Below are positions 1 through 8,453 of a stretch of 24,734 nt of DNA, in pieces. The notes under the pieces were generated by a model. That model ran no database searches. It saw only the letters and a program-made list of their open reading frames with translations, and was not told where the DNA came from. The stretch lies in the NCBI GenBank assembly GCA_964444795.1, contig CAYUIQ010000129.1:1-24734 (forward strand), written 5' to 3'. The stretch is from JABMRP01 sp964444795 (GTDB lineage Bacteria > Planctomycetota > Planctomycetia > Pirellulales > Thermoguttaceae). Position numbers and translations under genes: made by a program. The stretch's first letter is position 1. Each line of letters starts with the position of its first letter.

Positions 1-1
1 C

Positions 2-52
2 ACTACCAACTTCGACGCGGTCGACGCGGTCTACACGGCGTATTGGGACTAG
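2..52 (+). CDS. C-terminal tail of an unknown gene (partial)
   Basis: The window opens inside an apparent reading frame that ends TTNFDAVDAVYTAYWD and a TAG stop at 50-52. The tail is acidic and aromatic, uses GC-rich codons, and contains a directly repeated 9-mer (GACGCGGTC twice) that encodes DAVDAV. The frame is inferred only from its protein-like composition. Sixteen residues are too few to name a family. A hairpin 16 bases after the stop is consistent with the end of a transcript. Confidence 0.45.
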   Translation, partial: TTNFDAVDAVYTAYWD

Positions 53-67
53 GGCGGTCTTGTCGGT

Positions 68-89
68 GGGACCGGCGTAGCGCCGGCCC
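68..89 (+). terminator. Stem-loop after the partial gene, possible terminator
   Basis: GGGACCGGCG at 68-77 pairs with CGCCGGCCC at 81-89 around the loop TAG, with one bulged A. It lies 16 bases after the stop at 52. No T-run follows, so it may only be a stable hairpin or part of a dispersed GC-rich repeat. Confidence 0.35.
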
Positions 90-640
90 ACGATCGCATC
101 ACAAGTCGAGTCATGCCCATCGGGATCATCCCGCCCGGGTAGGAGATCGGACGACTCCGTTCTTGGCTTCTCGTTGCGTGGAAACGCACGGTTGCGGATG
201 AATGTATCTCATTGATGACACCTCGGTCATCTGGTCATCCGTCGTCTTTGTGGCCGAATCAGGTGTTCCTGGGCTGCCCCTTGAACCCGGTCTATTCATC
301 CCCCGGACCAGGCAGTCTACCCATCGCAATGCGGTGGAGTTAGGCTCACCAGGACAGAGGGCAGGGGGTGAGCAGAAGATTTTCCCGCCCAAACACCGAG
401 TGACACTTTTCAAGTGGATGGGGTGTCATTGCTGCGCATGCTCCCTAAATTGCTTATTATGCCATCATGCCCCCCCTTAATGGCAGGAATGAACGGCATT
501 TCCGACAAGGCTTACCGATCTTACTCAACTGGTGCGACTGGCACGTCCGATACTACCGTCACGGCCACAGCGCAGGCTCTTTGCCGAAGGAGCAAGCGTT
601 ACGTTCTCCCACTCAGCGCAGACGAAGGTGGAACCAAATA
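90..640. other. Intergenic stretch without a convincing gene
   Basis: No frame here has protein-like composition; the frames that exist are rich in Arg, Pro, Cys and Ser in the way of GC-rich non-coding DNA. The only promoter-like pattern is weak: GTGTCA at 423-428, a 17-base spacer, and TAAATT at 446-451, about 190 bases before the beta-barrel gene. The AT-richer patch at 445-462 is the only other obvious change in composition. Confidence 0.5.
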
Positions 641-1966
641 ATGTCGATTAAGCACGCAAAAACATGGGTAATCGCCTGGCTACTTGTTCTCCTGGCAGGT
701 TCTACCGCCTTTGGCCAGGGGTTGCAGGAGTTCCAGCTTTTCAAGCCGGCCGATACAGGGACCTACGGGAAGTTTTTCAATCCGGTCGACCCGATGCCAT
801 ACGGGGACTCTTCTCCTCCTAATGAGGGGTTCTTTGTCCTGTGGGACGGCTTGATTTGGTCGATTTCGTCGCCCGACGTGACTCCGATCGGCGACGCGGG
901 TCTGGTTTCTCGCGTCGTGTACACGGGGCCATGGGCCGAAGACTTGTTCATCCAGACCAACACACACGACACGGGAGCATTTGGGTCGCGTAGCACCCAA
1001 GGCGAGCGAATCGAGTTTGGCAAGATGACAGGACACCACGGGTGGGTTTGCAGTACCTTCCGGCTCAACAGCCAGACCCAGTCTATCGCAACCTCCGACA
1101 TGGATGTCGTTTGGATTGACGACGCGTTTGGCCCCACCGGGACTCGGTATCTGCAGGGATGGTATGAAGTACCGGGCGGTGACCCCGAAGCGGACCCCCC
1201 GGTTGATCCGATTTGGCCACCGGACGTTCCTCCGTCCGACTATTGGGTCGCCACCAATGCGGACGGCGACCCCGTTTGGGCCGTGTACCGCGATCTTCCC
1301 GTGACGTATGAGGACGTTCTGATTCAGAACCGGGTGGAAACGTGGAGCGTCGAATTGATGTACGTCTACCGGACTCACCGCCAGCACCACGGAGGCTACT
1401 ACGAGCTGTTTGGAGGCGTCCGCTACATGGAATTTGATGAGAGGTTTACGGTGCAGGCCTCCGGCGGCATCCTCGACGAGAGCGTCTGGCAGACGAATGG
1501 CGAGAACCATATCATCGGCCCGCAAGTTGGGGGTCGGTGGTTCCAACAGAAGGGCCGTTGGCAATTGTCGGTAGAGGGCCGGTTCTTTGCCGGGATCAAC
1601 TTCCAGAGTGTCCGCCAGACAGGCACGCTTGGCACCAATCTTGCGGGAGGCGTTGACGCCGCCGGCGATCCGATCCCGGGCACCGGCACCGAAGGTATGC
1701 CACGGGTCCTGTCGGCCACTTCGTTCAACAGCGTCCTCTACGAAGAAGAGTGGAGTCCGGGAGCCGAGCTACGGGCAGAACTCAAGTACAAAGTGACCGG
1801 GGCCATCAATTTGCGCGTGGGTTGGACGGGCATGTATTTAGACGGTATTGCCCGACCGTCGGGGATGGTCAACTACGAGATTCCCACGATGGGTGTCCGG
1901 GCGGACAGCAATCGCCAGGGGATTTTCGTCAACGGGCTGACGCTGGGCGTCGAACTGAATCGCTGA
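641..1966 (+). CDS. BBP7-family outer-membrane beta-barrel protein
   Basis: This encodes a 441-aa exported protein of the planctomycete BBP7-type beta-barrel family, expected in the outer membrane as a porin-like or structural protein. The start at 641 is chosen because it opens a classic signal peptide: basic MSIKHAK, a hydrophobic core WVIAWLLVLLAG, and probable cleavage after AFG at about residue 25. A GAAGGTGG Shine-Dalgarno lies about 10 bases upstream. The in-frame extension back to 467 is Arg-rich and not signal-like. The mature part has alternating hydrophobic and aromatic strands with Gly, Tyr and Trp turns (for example WSVELMYVYR, YYELFGGVRYMEF, WQLSVEGRFFAGI). It ends in a strand IFVNGLTLGVELNR, typical of the C-terminal closing strand of these barrels. 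Known for the family: large variable Pro/Asp-rich loops such as residues 195-215. The family call comes from the overall pattern and the C-terminal strand; the specific transport role is unknown. Confidence 0.75.
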   Translation: MSIKHAKTWVIAWLLVLLAGSTAFGQGLQEFQLFKPADTGTYGKFFNPVDPMPYGDSSPPNEGFFVLWDGLIWSISSPDVTPIGDAGLVSRVVYTGPWAEDLFIQTNTHDTGAFGSRSTQGERIEFGKMTGHHGWVCSTFRLNSQTQSIATSDMDVVWIDDAFGPTGTRYLQGWYEVPGGDPEADPPVDPIWPPDVPPSDYWVATNADGDPVWAVYRDLPVTYEDVLIQNRVETWSVELMYVYRTHRQHHGGYYELFGGVRYMEFDERFTVQASGGILDESVWQTNGENHIIGPQVGGRWFQQKGRWQLSVEGRFFAGINFQSVRQTGTLGTNLAGGVDAAGDPIPGTGTEGMPRVLSATSFNSVLYEEEWSPGAELRAELKYKVTGAINLRVGWTGMYLDGIARPSGMVNYEIPTMGVRADSNRQGIFVNGLTLGVELNR

Positions 1967-2006
1967 TTGAAGGCGGGCGAACCGCAACACGATGCACGGC
2001 AATCCG

Positions 2007-2036
2007 GGGAATCCTCACCAGACGGCGAGGGTTCCC
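2007..2036 (+). terminator. Ten-base-pair hairpin downstream of the beta-barrel gene
   Basis: GGGAATCCTC at 2007-2016 pairs with GAGGGTTCCC at 2027-2036 (one T-G wobble) around a 10-base loop. It lies 40 bases after the stop of the beta-barrel gene and before a convergent gene, where a terminator is expected. The trailing sequence has scattered Ts but no clean T-run. Confidence 0.45.
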
Positions 2037-2092
2037 TGGTTGCGTTCTTGGGAGAAATCAGCGGAGCGAGTCCGAGCGTCGATGGGCTCGCC

Positions 2093-2278
2093 TCACCCTT
2101 TCTTGGCGACCATCTTGCGGATTTCGTCCAATTCCACCCCAAGACGGTGCCGCAAGGGGCTTTCCGGCCTCAGTTCTTCCAGCAGCGCCGCGGCTCGGTC
2201 CACCGCTTGGTCACTGATCGAATCACTACCTTTGAAGAGATTTCCCCAACTTCGCGATACCTGCTGTTCGGTTAGCAA
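2093..2278 (-). CDS. Small conserved-looking hypothetical protein (61 aa, TTG start)
   Basis: This is a 61-codon gene that I do not recognise. The TTG start at 2278 is supported by a strong Shine-Dalgarno, GCGAGGAG, six bases upstream; no ATG or GTG in frame is better placed. The protein is soluble, strongly helical and balanced in charge: MLTEQQVSRSWGNLF, then a helix DQAVDRAAALLEEL and a second helix HRLGVELDEIRKMVAKK. It has no signal peptide, membrane segment or Cys. It lies 143 bases downstream of the large ligase-synthase gene on the same strand and convergent with the beta-barrel gene. It could share a transcript with the large gene or be read separately, since a T-rich hairpin candidate separates them. 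Composition and ribosome site argue for a real gene; function is unknown. Confidence 0.65.
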   Translation of the reverse strand: MLTEQQVSRSWGNLFKGSDSISDQAVDRAAALLEELRPESPLRHRLGVELDEIRKMVAKKG

Positions 2279-2292
2279 TCTTCACTCCTCGC

Positions 2293-2318
2293 AAAAAAAT
2301 GTGACGGTCGGACAACCG
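2293..2318 (-). terminator. Possible weak minus-strand terminator (short hairpin plus seven Ts)
   Basis: Read on the minus strand, CGGT-TGTCCG-ACCG is followed after a few bases by a run of seven Ts. It lies about 100 bases after the end of the ligase-carrier-synthase gene and just upstream of the Shine-Dalgarno of the small TTG-start gene. The stem is only four pairs, so the call is weak. Confidence 0.25.
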
Positions 2319-2421
2319 CGGCCACGTGGTGATTTCAACGTCGTTCTTTCTTTGTACTCGAAGAGGCATCGTCGAGGCAACCCCGAAGGGTGGACCTCCC
2401 CGGTCCCGCTATCGGTGGTAT

Positions 2422-5400
2422 TTACCCTGGCTTGATCGATTTGACCGGCGACGGTTTTCCCGTCGTTCGGCGCTCGGAGTACTCGGGGTCAAGCTTTGAC
2501 AATTCCTCGGCAATTGCATCGGCCGTATACCGCAGCTCGTCCTCGGTGTGCAGCGAAGTAATAAAGAACCGTAATCGAGCCGCGCTTTCCTCGACGGCCG
2601 GATAGAGAATCGGCTGGACATTGATCCCGCGAACGAAGAGTGCCTTGGAGAGTTGGACGCAACGCATCGAATTGCCCAGGATCACGGGCACCACCGGCGA
2701 ATCCTCGCTCATTCCCGTATTCAATCCCTGCTTTCGGGTCAGATTCAAGAAGAATTTGGACCGCTTCCGCAGGCGGACAGCGCGTTCGGGTTCGGCTTGC
2801 AGCACCCGGATCGAGGCCAGCGCGGCGGCGGCGTTGGCCGGCGAAATGCCCACACTGTAGACAAATCCCGGCGCGGTGTATTTGAGGTACTCGACCACCT
2901 CACGGCAACCGGCGATGTATCCCCCACAGCTTCCGAACGACTTGCTGAGTGTTCCCATCCACAAGTCGACGTCGTGCGGGTCGACGTGGAAGTACTCGCC
3001 AAGTCCCCGGCCGTGTTCTCCCAGCACGCCCGCCGAATGGGCTTCGTCGATCATCAGCAGGGCCTTGTGACGCCGCTTCACTTCGATGAACTTCGGCAGA
3101 TCGGGGATATCGCCGTCCATGCTATAGACGCCCTCGATCACGATCAGCACACGTCGATACTCATGCCGAAACTGGGTCAGCAGTTTGTCGGCGGCCTCCC
3201 AGTCGTTATGTGCAAACGGCCTTCGCCGGGCACCGGAGAGGATACATCCCTGGACGATACTGTTATGGGCCAGACCGTCGTGAAGGACCAGATCCCCCGG
3301 CCCGAGCAGATGCCCGATGGTCGTTTCATTGGTGGAATGTCCTCCCACGAAAACAACCGCGTCCTCGGTACCGACGAACCGGCTGATCGCCTTTTCCAGC
3401 TCTCCGTGCAGATCCTTTTCGCCGGAAACCAACCGGCTGGCCGAAACGCTGGTCCCATACTGCTGGACCGCTTCCTGAGCGGCGAGCACGACCGCCGGAT
3501 CTCCGGACATGCCGACGTAGTTATAACTGGAAAAGTTGATCAACTCTTGGCCGCCAATGACCGTTCTGTTGTTGGTAACGCTCTGGTGCACGTTGAAGTA
3601 GGGGTTGTCCAGACCGGCCGTCTCGATGAGTTCGAGGCTAGCCTTCAATTTGATGTATTCGGGAAACTGGTCGAAGCAATAGGTTTCGGCCGGTATCTCC
3701 TCCTCCGGCGGGGTGGTCGCTCTGTGGCGGGGCTCGGTCCCCAGATACTTCTCCACGGCCTCGATTACCTGTCTGCAGGTTTCCAGTTCGGGCAGGATTT
3801 CCTCGGGAAATCGACCGCCGAAACACTCTTCCAACGAAGCCAGGATTTCCATGCGTTCGAGCGAGTCGAGCCCCAGTGCCGCGATGGTCGAATCGAGAGT
3901 CATGCCGGTGGCCCGCTCCTTGGCCACCGCCTGAACTTGCCGCAAGACGAGATCGGTTACCGAAAGCTTCTGCTCCACGGCTACGCTACCGTGGCCGTTG
4001 GACGAACGCCCAGCGGCACTCTCCGCGACCGGGGCGGCGGCGTCGCTGGTGACCGGTGTCGATTCTCTTCCGCCAAACTGCGCGGCGGCTTTCTCGCCGA
4101 CCGCCGCACGAGCCGCGGCGGCGGGCCAGCGAGCGATGGCTGCCAGCGTGCCGTCGACATACGCCTTATGGCACGCGTGTCGCTGGATCTTGCCACTGGA
4201 AGTTTTGGGGATGCTCCCGGCCTTGACCAGCACAATGGCGTTGACGACCAGATCGTGCTCGGCGGCCACATCGCGGCGAACGGCTTCGCAAATGGACTCC
4301 ATGCCCCCTTTCTTCCGGCGTTCCACCTCTTGGACCACGACGAGTTGCTCGCGGCCGTCCGTTTCCACCGAGAAGGCCGCACAGCCACTCGAGCGAAGCC
4401 GCCGGTGCGCCTGTTCGACGGTCAGTTCGACGTCTTGCGGATAGTAGTTCCGCCCGTGGATGATAATCAGATCTTTCAGCCGCCCGGTGACGAACAACTC
4501 TCCGTCGCGAATGAATCCGAGATCGCCAGTTCTCAAAAAGGGCCCTTCTCCCGTGTCCTGGAGGCGGGCATGGAAGACTTCGTCGGTCAGCTCGGGTTGT
4601 CGCCAGTATCCCTGGGCAACGCTCGGGCCTCGCACCCAGATCTCGCCGACCTGTTCGTCATCGCATCGCTTCATATTCTTGGGATCGGCGATGACGATCT
4701 TCTGGTCGGGTATCGTGCTGCCGCAACCGACCAACCCGCGCACTCCCTCATCGCCCGGCTCGCCGTCGACCACCTGATCTTCTTCCAGCGAGCTGGTCTC
4801 GAATGTTCGGATAACCGGGGGGTTGCTGGCGTAGCCGCCGGAGACCAACAGCGTCGCTTCGGCCATGCCGTAACAGGGAAAAAAGGCCTCGCGACGAAAA
4901 CCGCAAGGAGCAAAGGTCTCGGCAAACCGGTTGAGGGTCTCTTCCCGGACGGGCTCGGCCCCGTTGAAAGCCACTTGCCAAGAACTCAAGTCCAGGGTCT
5001 TGCGTTGCTCGGGGGTAATCCGCCGCACGCACAGGTCGTAGGCGAAATTCGGTCCTCCGCTGATCGTGCCGCCGAAACGCGAAATGGCCGACAACCAGCG
5101 AAACGGTTTCTGCAGAAACGACATCGGCGACATCAAGATATTGGGCCGGCCCACGTACAGCGGCAGCAAGATCCCGCCGATGAGGCCCATGTCGTGGTAG
5201 CTGGGAAGCCAGAAGACACCCATCGTGCTGCGGGACAATTCAAAGGCCCAGGCGATCAGGGCCGAGTTGTGCATCAGATTGGCGTGATCGAGAACCACCC
5301 CCTTGGGTGTTCCCGTCGAGCCGGACGTGAACTGCAAGAATGCCGTCGTGTCGCCGTGAACGTCGGGCATTTCCCACTGCTCCTCGACCCCCGGCTGCAC

Positions 5401-5859
5401 GTGGCACGTGGCCAGCCAGGCGAGTTGCTTCAACACGGGAGTTTCTTCGATCAGCGGTTCGACGCGCTGGAGCACGACGTCGGTCGTCAGTGCGACTTTG
5501 GCTTCGGCGTCGGCAGCGATCGCCTGGATTCGATCCAGTGAGCGGTTTCGGCGCGGCGGATAGACGGGCACCGCGACCACGCCCGCGTACAAGCAACCAA
5601 AGAAGGCGGCGACGAAATCCAGCCCGGCCGGATAGAGTAGCAGAGCCCGCTCTCCGACCAGACCGTGGGATTCAAGCCAAGCGCCAATGGCCCGGGCCTG
5701 ACGGTCCAGTTCTTGATAGCTCATCTCGACGCGTTCATCCTCGCCGTCCAGGAGGTAGACGAACGCCGTATCTTCCCCCTGGTAGCGTACCCGATGGCGA
5801 AGCATCTCGACGAGATTGGAGGGTCCCAGAAACGTCCCCGGCAGTTTGTCCAAAGCCAC
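2422..5859 (-). CDS. Fused fatty-acyl-AMP ligase / acyl carrier protein / alpha-oxoamine synthase
   Basis: One 1145-aa cytoplasmic enzyme with three domains. Residues ~10-580 are a fatty-acyl-AMP ligase: P-loop FTSGSTGTPKG (177-187), the family motif FRWLSAISRFGGTISGGPNF (about 253-272), YGMAEAT (~330), RTGD (~443) and the catalytic lysine in PKTSSGKIQR (K557). Residues ~632-708 are an acyl carrier domain with the phosphopantetheine serine in LGLDSLE (S666). Residues ~730-1125 are a PLP alpha-oxoamine synthase (BioF/Kbl/serine palmitoyltransferase fold): DEAHSAG (938-944) and the Schiff-base lysine in GTLSKSFGS (K973). Inferred reaction: a fatty acid is adenylated, moved to the carrier thioester, then condensed with an amino acid, losing CO2, to an alpha-aminoketone. 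The GTG at 5859 is chosen because GAGGA sits five bases upstream and the protein then begins MALDKLPG; the Cys-rich extension to 5955 looks non-coding. All key residues are present, so the enzyme appears intact. Amino-acid and chain-length choice cannot be read by eye. Confidence 0.9.
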   Translation of the reverse strand: MALDKLPGTFLGPSNLVEMLRHRVRYQGEDTAFVYLLDGEDERVEMSYQELDRQARAIGAWLESHGLVGERALLLYPAGLDFVAAFFGCLYAGVVAVPVYPPRRNRSLDRIQAIAADAEAKVALTTDVVLQRVEPLIEETPVLKQLAWLATCHVQPGVEEQWEMPDVHGDTTAFLQFTSGSTGTPKGVVLDHANLMHNSALIAWAFELSRSTMGVFWLPSYHDMGLIGGILLPLYVGRPNILMSPMSFLQKPFRWLSAISRFGGTISGGPNFAYDLCVRRITPEQRKTLDLSSWQVAFNGAEPVREETLNRFAETFAPCGFRREAFFPCYGMAEATLLVSGGYASNPPVIRTFETSSLEEDQVVDGEPGDEGVRGLVGCGSTIPDQKIVIADPKNMKRCDDEQVGEIWVRGPSVAQGYWRQPELTDEVFHARLQDTGEGPFLRTGDLGFIRDGELFVTGRLKDLIIIHGRNYYPQDVELTVEQAHRRLRSSGCAAFSVETDGREQLVVVQEVERRKKGGMESICEAVRRDVAAEHDLVVNAIVLVKAGSIPKTSSGKIQRHACHKAYVDGTLAAIARWPAAAARAAVGEKAAAQFGGRESTPVTSDAAAPVAESAAGRSSNGHGSVAVEQKLSVTDLVLRQVQAVAKERATGMTLDSTIAALGLDSLERMEILASLEECFGGRFPEEILPELETCRQVIEAVEKYLGTEPRHRATTPPEEEIPAETYCFDQFPEYIKLKASLELIETAGLDNPYFNVHQSVTNNRTVIGGQELINFSSYNYVGMSGDPAVVLAAQEAVQQYGTSVSASRLVSGEKDLHGELEKAISRFVGTEDAVVFVGGHSTNETTIGHLLGPGDLVLHDGLAHNSIVQGCILSGARRRPFAHNDWEAADKLLTQFRHEYRRVLIVIEGVYSMDGDIPDLPKFIEVKRRHKALLMIDEAHSAGVLGEHGRGLGEYFHVDPHDVDLWMGTLSKSFGSCGGYIAGCREVVEYLKYTAPGFVYSVGISPANAAAALASIRVLQAEPERAVRLRKRSKFFLNLTRKQGLNTGMSEDSPVVPVILGNSMRCVQLSKALFVRGINVQPILYPAVEESAARLRFFITSLHTEDELRYTADAIAEELSKLDPEYSERRTTGKPSPVKSIKPG

Positions 5860-6358
5860 GACGATCCTCGCGCTCGCTACAAGGCAACAAACAGGAAAAA
5901 TGCGCTCCGGCCGCCACGCACAGCCGCACATGAACCGCTCGCAACACGACCCCAACCAAGAAAAAGAAAACGCCTTTCTTCGCGCACGGGACCGCTATGG
6001 ATGCGTTGTCGAAGCGAGTCGTCGGTCGCGACACGGTCGTGTTCACGCCGCGGAGGGGCAGGACAGCGCGGGAAGAACCTGATGATCGGCCTCCTTCCCG
6101 AGGTAGGATTCTTCGTCACGATGGCAAGCCAGCCGCGACTCTTCTTTCTTCGCGACGGCACTTTGCGCCCCATCAGCCTACCACGGCGGCGTAGCAATTT
6201 CAAACGGCCGCACCACAAAGAACGCCCACCAAGGCCCGTTCTTCGGCACGTCTGGCGGCAGACTCCGGAAAACCGGGCATCATTCCCAAGTCGCCTCATT
6301 TTACGCACCCGGACCCAGGGGATCAATATCTACCCCTCTGAAGTGTTACGCTAATCCG
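5860..6358. other. Divergent intergenic region
   Basis: About 500 bases separate the minus-strand ligase-synthase gene from the plus-strand zinc-ribbon gene. Reading frames on both strands are rich in Arg and Cys and do not look like proteins. Only short inverted repeats are visible, such as GTCTG-GCGG-CAGAC near 6249-6262. The promoter of the ligase-synthase gene should lie here, but no convincing minus-strand -35/-10 pair was found. Confidence 0.5.
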
Positions 6359-6387
6359 TTGACACACGTCCAATAACCGATTACACT
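6359..6387 (+). promoter_or_regulatory. Sigma-70-type promoter for the zinc-ribbon gene
   Basis: A perfect -35 box TTGACA (6359-6364), a 17-base spacer and TACACT (6382-6387, four of six matches including the key TA and final T) match the housekeeping promoter consensus. Transcription would begin near 6394, giving a leader of about 90 bases before the GTG at 6483. This is the best promoter match in the window. Confidence 0.65.
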
Positions 6388-6482
6388 AAACCCCGTTGGA
6401 GTGGGTCTCGCCGATCCGGCCATCGCGGCTATTTGCCTACCAATTTCTGGAACAAGCAGGAGGGGGCAAAGGAGGTGACGTT

Positions 6483-7172
6483 GTGATTCGGTTCGAGTGT
6501 CCCGGCTGCAAGAAACATCTCAATGCCAAGGATGGCCTGGCAGGCCAACAGCGGAAATGCCCAAACTGTGGCTCCGCGGTGACGATTCCGGCGCCGGAGG
6601 CTGCCGCTGCCGAGACGCCCGCCGCTGAGACGCCCGCCACTGAGACGCCCACCACTGAGACGCCCACCGTGGAAGTCAATCCCGGCACCGAGCAGGGACT
6701 TCTCCATGTGGACGCGCCCGAGCGACTCGATCGCCGCTGCCAGTACATCATCTGCGATAAGAGCAAGATCATCGCCGCCTGGCAGAACGACGGCAACGGC
6801 TGGACGGTGAAGATGGGTTCCGGATTCCGGCCGGCGCGGCGTAATCAGGGAGAGATCCCCACCCAGGGGAACTTCACACTGATCGAGATGACCATCTCGA
6901 TGACCGACGACGGGCTTCGCCTCAAGGGCATCCAATCCTACAAACTCACGCCCCGCTACGCCCTGGTCACCTTGGAACGGGGCGACGACTACATTCTCCG
7001 CAAGATCATCGGCCCGGGATCGCTCAACCGCGAGCAGAAGAACATTGTTCGCACGCGGATTCGCGAGCAGTTCATGGCCCAAGTCTGGGAAGACGCCACC
7101 GAAGTCTTCGCTTACCTCACCAACGGTGATTTCCACTCCCAAGGCGTCACCACCTCGCCGGCGTCCGGGTGA
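6483..7172 (+). CDS. Zinc-ribbon protein with ETP repeat linker
   Basis: A 229-aa protein of unknown function. The GTG at 6483 is chosen because a near-perfect Shine-Dalgarno, AAAGGAGGTGA, lies six bases upstream and the protein then begins directly with a zinc ribbon, MIRFECPGCKKHL...KCPNCGSAV, with two CPxC pairs in the first 30 residues. Planctomycetes often carry such a ribbon at the front of regulatory or membrane-associated proteins. A linker of four (A/T)ETP(A/T)-type repeats follows, then a 150-residue alpha/beta domain (about 75-225) that I do not recognise. It has no membrane segment or signal peptide. A sialidase gene follows 95 bases downstream on the same strand and may be co-transcribed, though it has its own ribosome site. 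The longer frame from the ATG at 6396 would start at the transcription start predicted from the promoter and is unlikely. Confidence 0.75.
   Translation: MIRFECPGCKKHLNAKDGLAGQQRKCPNCGSAVTIPAPEAAAAETPAAETPATETPTTETPTVEVNPGTEQGLLHVDAPERLDRRCQYIICDKSKIIAAWQNDGNGWTVKMGSGFRPARRNQGEIPTQGNFTLIEMTISMTDDGLRLKGIQSYKLTPRYALVTLERGDDYILRKIIGPGSLNREQKNIVRTRIREQFMAQVWEDATEVFAYLTNGDFHSQGVTTSPASG
6609..6668 (+). repeat. Four tandem 15-bp units encoding an ETP linker
   Basis: Units at 6609-6623, 6624-6638, 6639-6653 and 6654-6668 share the core GAGACGCCC and differ only at a few positions. Each encodes five residues of the form (A/T)-E-T-P-(A/T). The in-frame 15-base period means unit number can change without breaking the protein. 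Confidence 0.85.
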
Positions 7173-7267
7173 ACGGCCCGGCCCGTTCTTTGGTCGGAAT
7201 TCGGTTCGTTTAACGCCCAGCCGAAGGCGCCGGCTCTCTTGGCACTACGCGCGCAAGGAATTAAACC

Positions 7268-8419
7268 ATGAAACGAATGAGACTCACAGCCCTGGTGTTT
7301 CTGGTTGCCACGGCCTTCTGCGCCTCGACCGGCCGGTGCCTCGCTGAACCGCCGGCGGATCTCGATGCCACACCCGTCTTTGAGGTGCAGGACCTTTTCG
7401 AGTCGGTGCGCATCCCGAACATCACGGTGGCGGCCGATGGGACGATCCTGGCCTTTGCGAAAAGCGGCCGAGTACTTCGCCGAAGCGAGGACGGGGGCAA
7501 GACCTTCAGCCCGGTCCAGGAAGTGGGGCACGACGCCGCCGGCAGCGCCATCGTCGACGACAATACGGGCGACGTAATGGTGGTTCGTTCCAGAAGCGGC
7601 TATCTGTGGCGAAGCGGCGATCACGGGAAGACGTGGCGGCGGGAGGAGATCGTCATCAAGCCGAATCCGCTGGGGCACGGAGCCACCGACGGCGTTCCGG
7701 CGCAGACGTCCTGCTCGGAGTCGGGTGTCACGCTGCGTTACGGCAAGCACAAGGGCCGGCTGTTGATGCCCGCCCGGGTGCAACCTCCCGAGGGCAACAA
7801 CGCTCAGGAGTGGTGGCCGTATAACTACAACACGGCCATCTACAGCGACGACGGCGGCAAGACCTGGCAGACCGCCGCGCCGGTACAAAGCGGGACCGGA
7901 GAAGGGACATTGGCCGAGCTATCCTCCGGCTCCATCTATTACAACTCCCGCTCCCACATGTCGGTCGACCACCGCCGGCGCATTGCCTACAGCCACGACG
8001 GCGGCAGCATGTTCGTCGACTGGCGGGTATGCGAGCAACTGCGCGAGGTCGGCCAGCCGTTTTACTTCAAGTACGGCACCAAGCCCAGCTACGGCTGCAA
8101 CGCGGGACTGGTGCGTCTGCCGCTGGAGGTGACCGGCGGCAAGGACGTGCTGCTGTTCAGCACCCCGGACGACCCGGGCGGCTCGCGCGTGCGGATGACC
8201 GTCTGGGCGAGTTTTGATCGGGGCGAAACCTGGCCGGTCAAACGGCTCGTCTATGAGGGCCCCAGCGCCTATTCGTCGTTGGCCGCGGGGCCGGACGGCA
8301 CCGTCTATCTGCTCTTCGAGCGTGGCAAGACGAAACTCTACCAGAGCATCGCCGTCGCCCGATTCAACCTGCCGTGGCTTGTCGAGGGGCGGGACTTGCA
8401 GGAGTTGCTGGGGGATTGA
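7268..8419 (+). CDS. Secreted exo-alpha-sialidase (BNR/Asp-box)
   Basis: A 383-aa protein of the sialidase fold, predicted to cleave terminal sialic acids or related residues from glycans outside the cytoplasm. The signal peptide is MKRMRLTALVFLVATAFCAS followed by TGRCLA, with cleavage near residue 26. Asp-boxes of the SxDxGxTW type occur at about residues 73 (SEDGGKTF), 116 (SGDHGKTW), 193 (SDDGGKTW) and 315 (SFDRGETW). Family active-site elements are visible: RIP (R48), the TLAEL glutamate (E217) followed by NSRS (R228), a third arginine in GSRVRM (R307 or R309), and the late tyrosine in AYSSLA (Y335), which normally forms the nucleophile pair with the glutamate. AAGGA lies eight bases upstream of the ATG. 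Planctomycetes encode many such proteins, and some may act on substrates other than sialic acid. The length is normal for a single-domain enzyme. Confidence 0.88.
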   Translation: MKRMRLTALVFLVATAFCASTGRCLAEPPADLDATPVFEVQDLFESVRIPNITVAADGTILAFAKSGRVLRRSEDGGKTFSPVQEVGHDAAGSAIVDDNTGDVMVVRSRSGYLWRSGDHGKTWRREEIVIKPNPLGHGATDGVPAQTSCSESGVTLRYGKHKGRLLMPARVQPPEGNNAQEWWPYNYNTAIYSDDGGKTWQTAAPVQSGTGEGTLAELSSGSIYYNSRSHMSVDHRRRIAYSHDGGSMFVDWRVCEQLREVGQPFYFKYGTKPSYGCNAGLVRLPLEVTGGKDVLLFSTPDDPGGSRVRMTVWASFDRGETWPVKRLVYEGPSAYSSLAAGPDGTVYLLFERGKTKLYQSIAVARFNLPWLVEGRDLQELLGD

Positions 8420-8453
8420 CGCGGGCTGTGCGTGGTTTTGGGGGACACTCGTA

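Noticed and set aside
467..640. N-terminal extension of the beta-barrel gene
   Set aside because: It would bury a clean signal peptide behind 58 Arg-rich residues. The ATG at 641 has its own ribosome site.
2653..5541. A 962-codon open frame on the plus strand opposite the ligase-synthase gene
   Set aside because: It is exactly antisense to a gene with all catalytic motifs. Its translation has no recognisable domain and reflects the GC-rich third positions of the real gene.
5877..6326. A 149-codon minus-strand frame upstream of the ligase-synthase gene
   Set aside because: It is Arg-rich without domain pattern or ribosome site, and it overlaps the better-supported leader and GTG start of the ligase-synthase gene.
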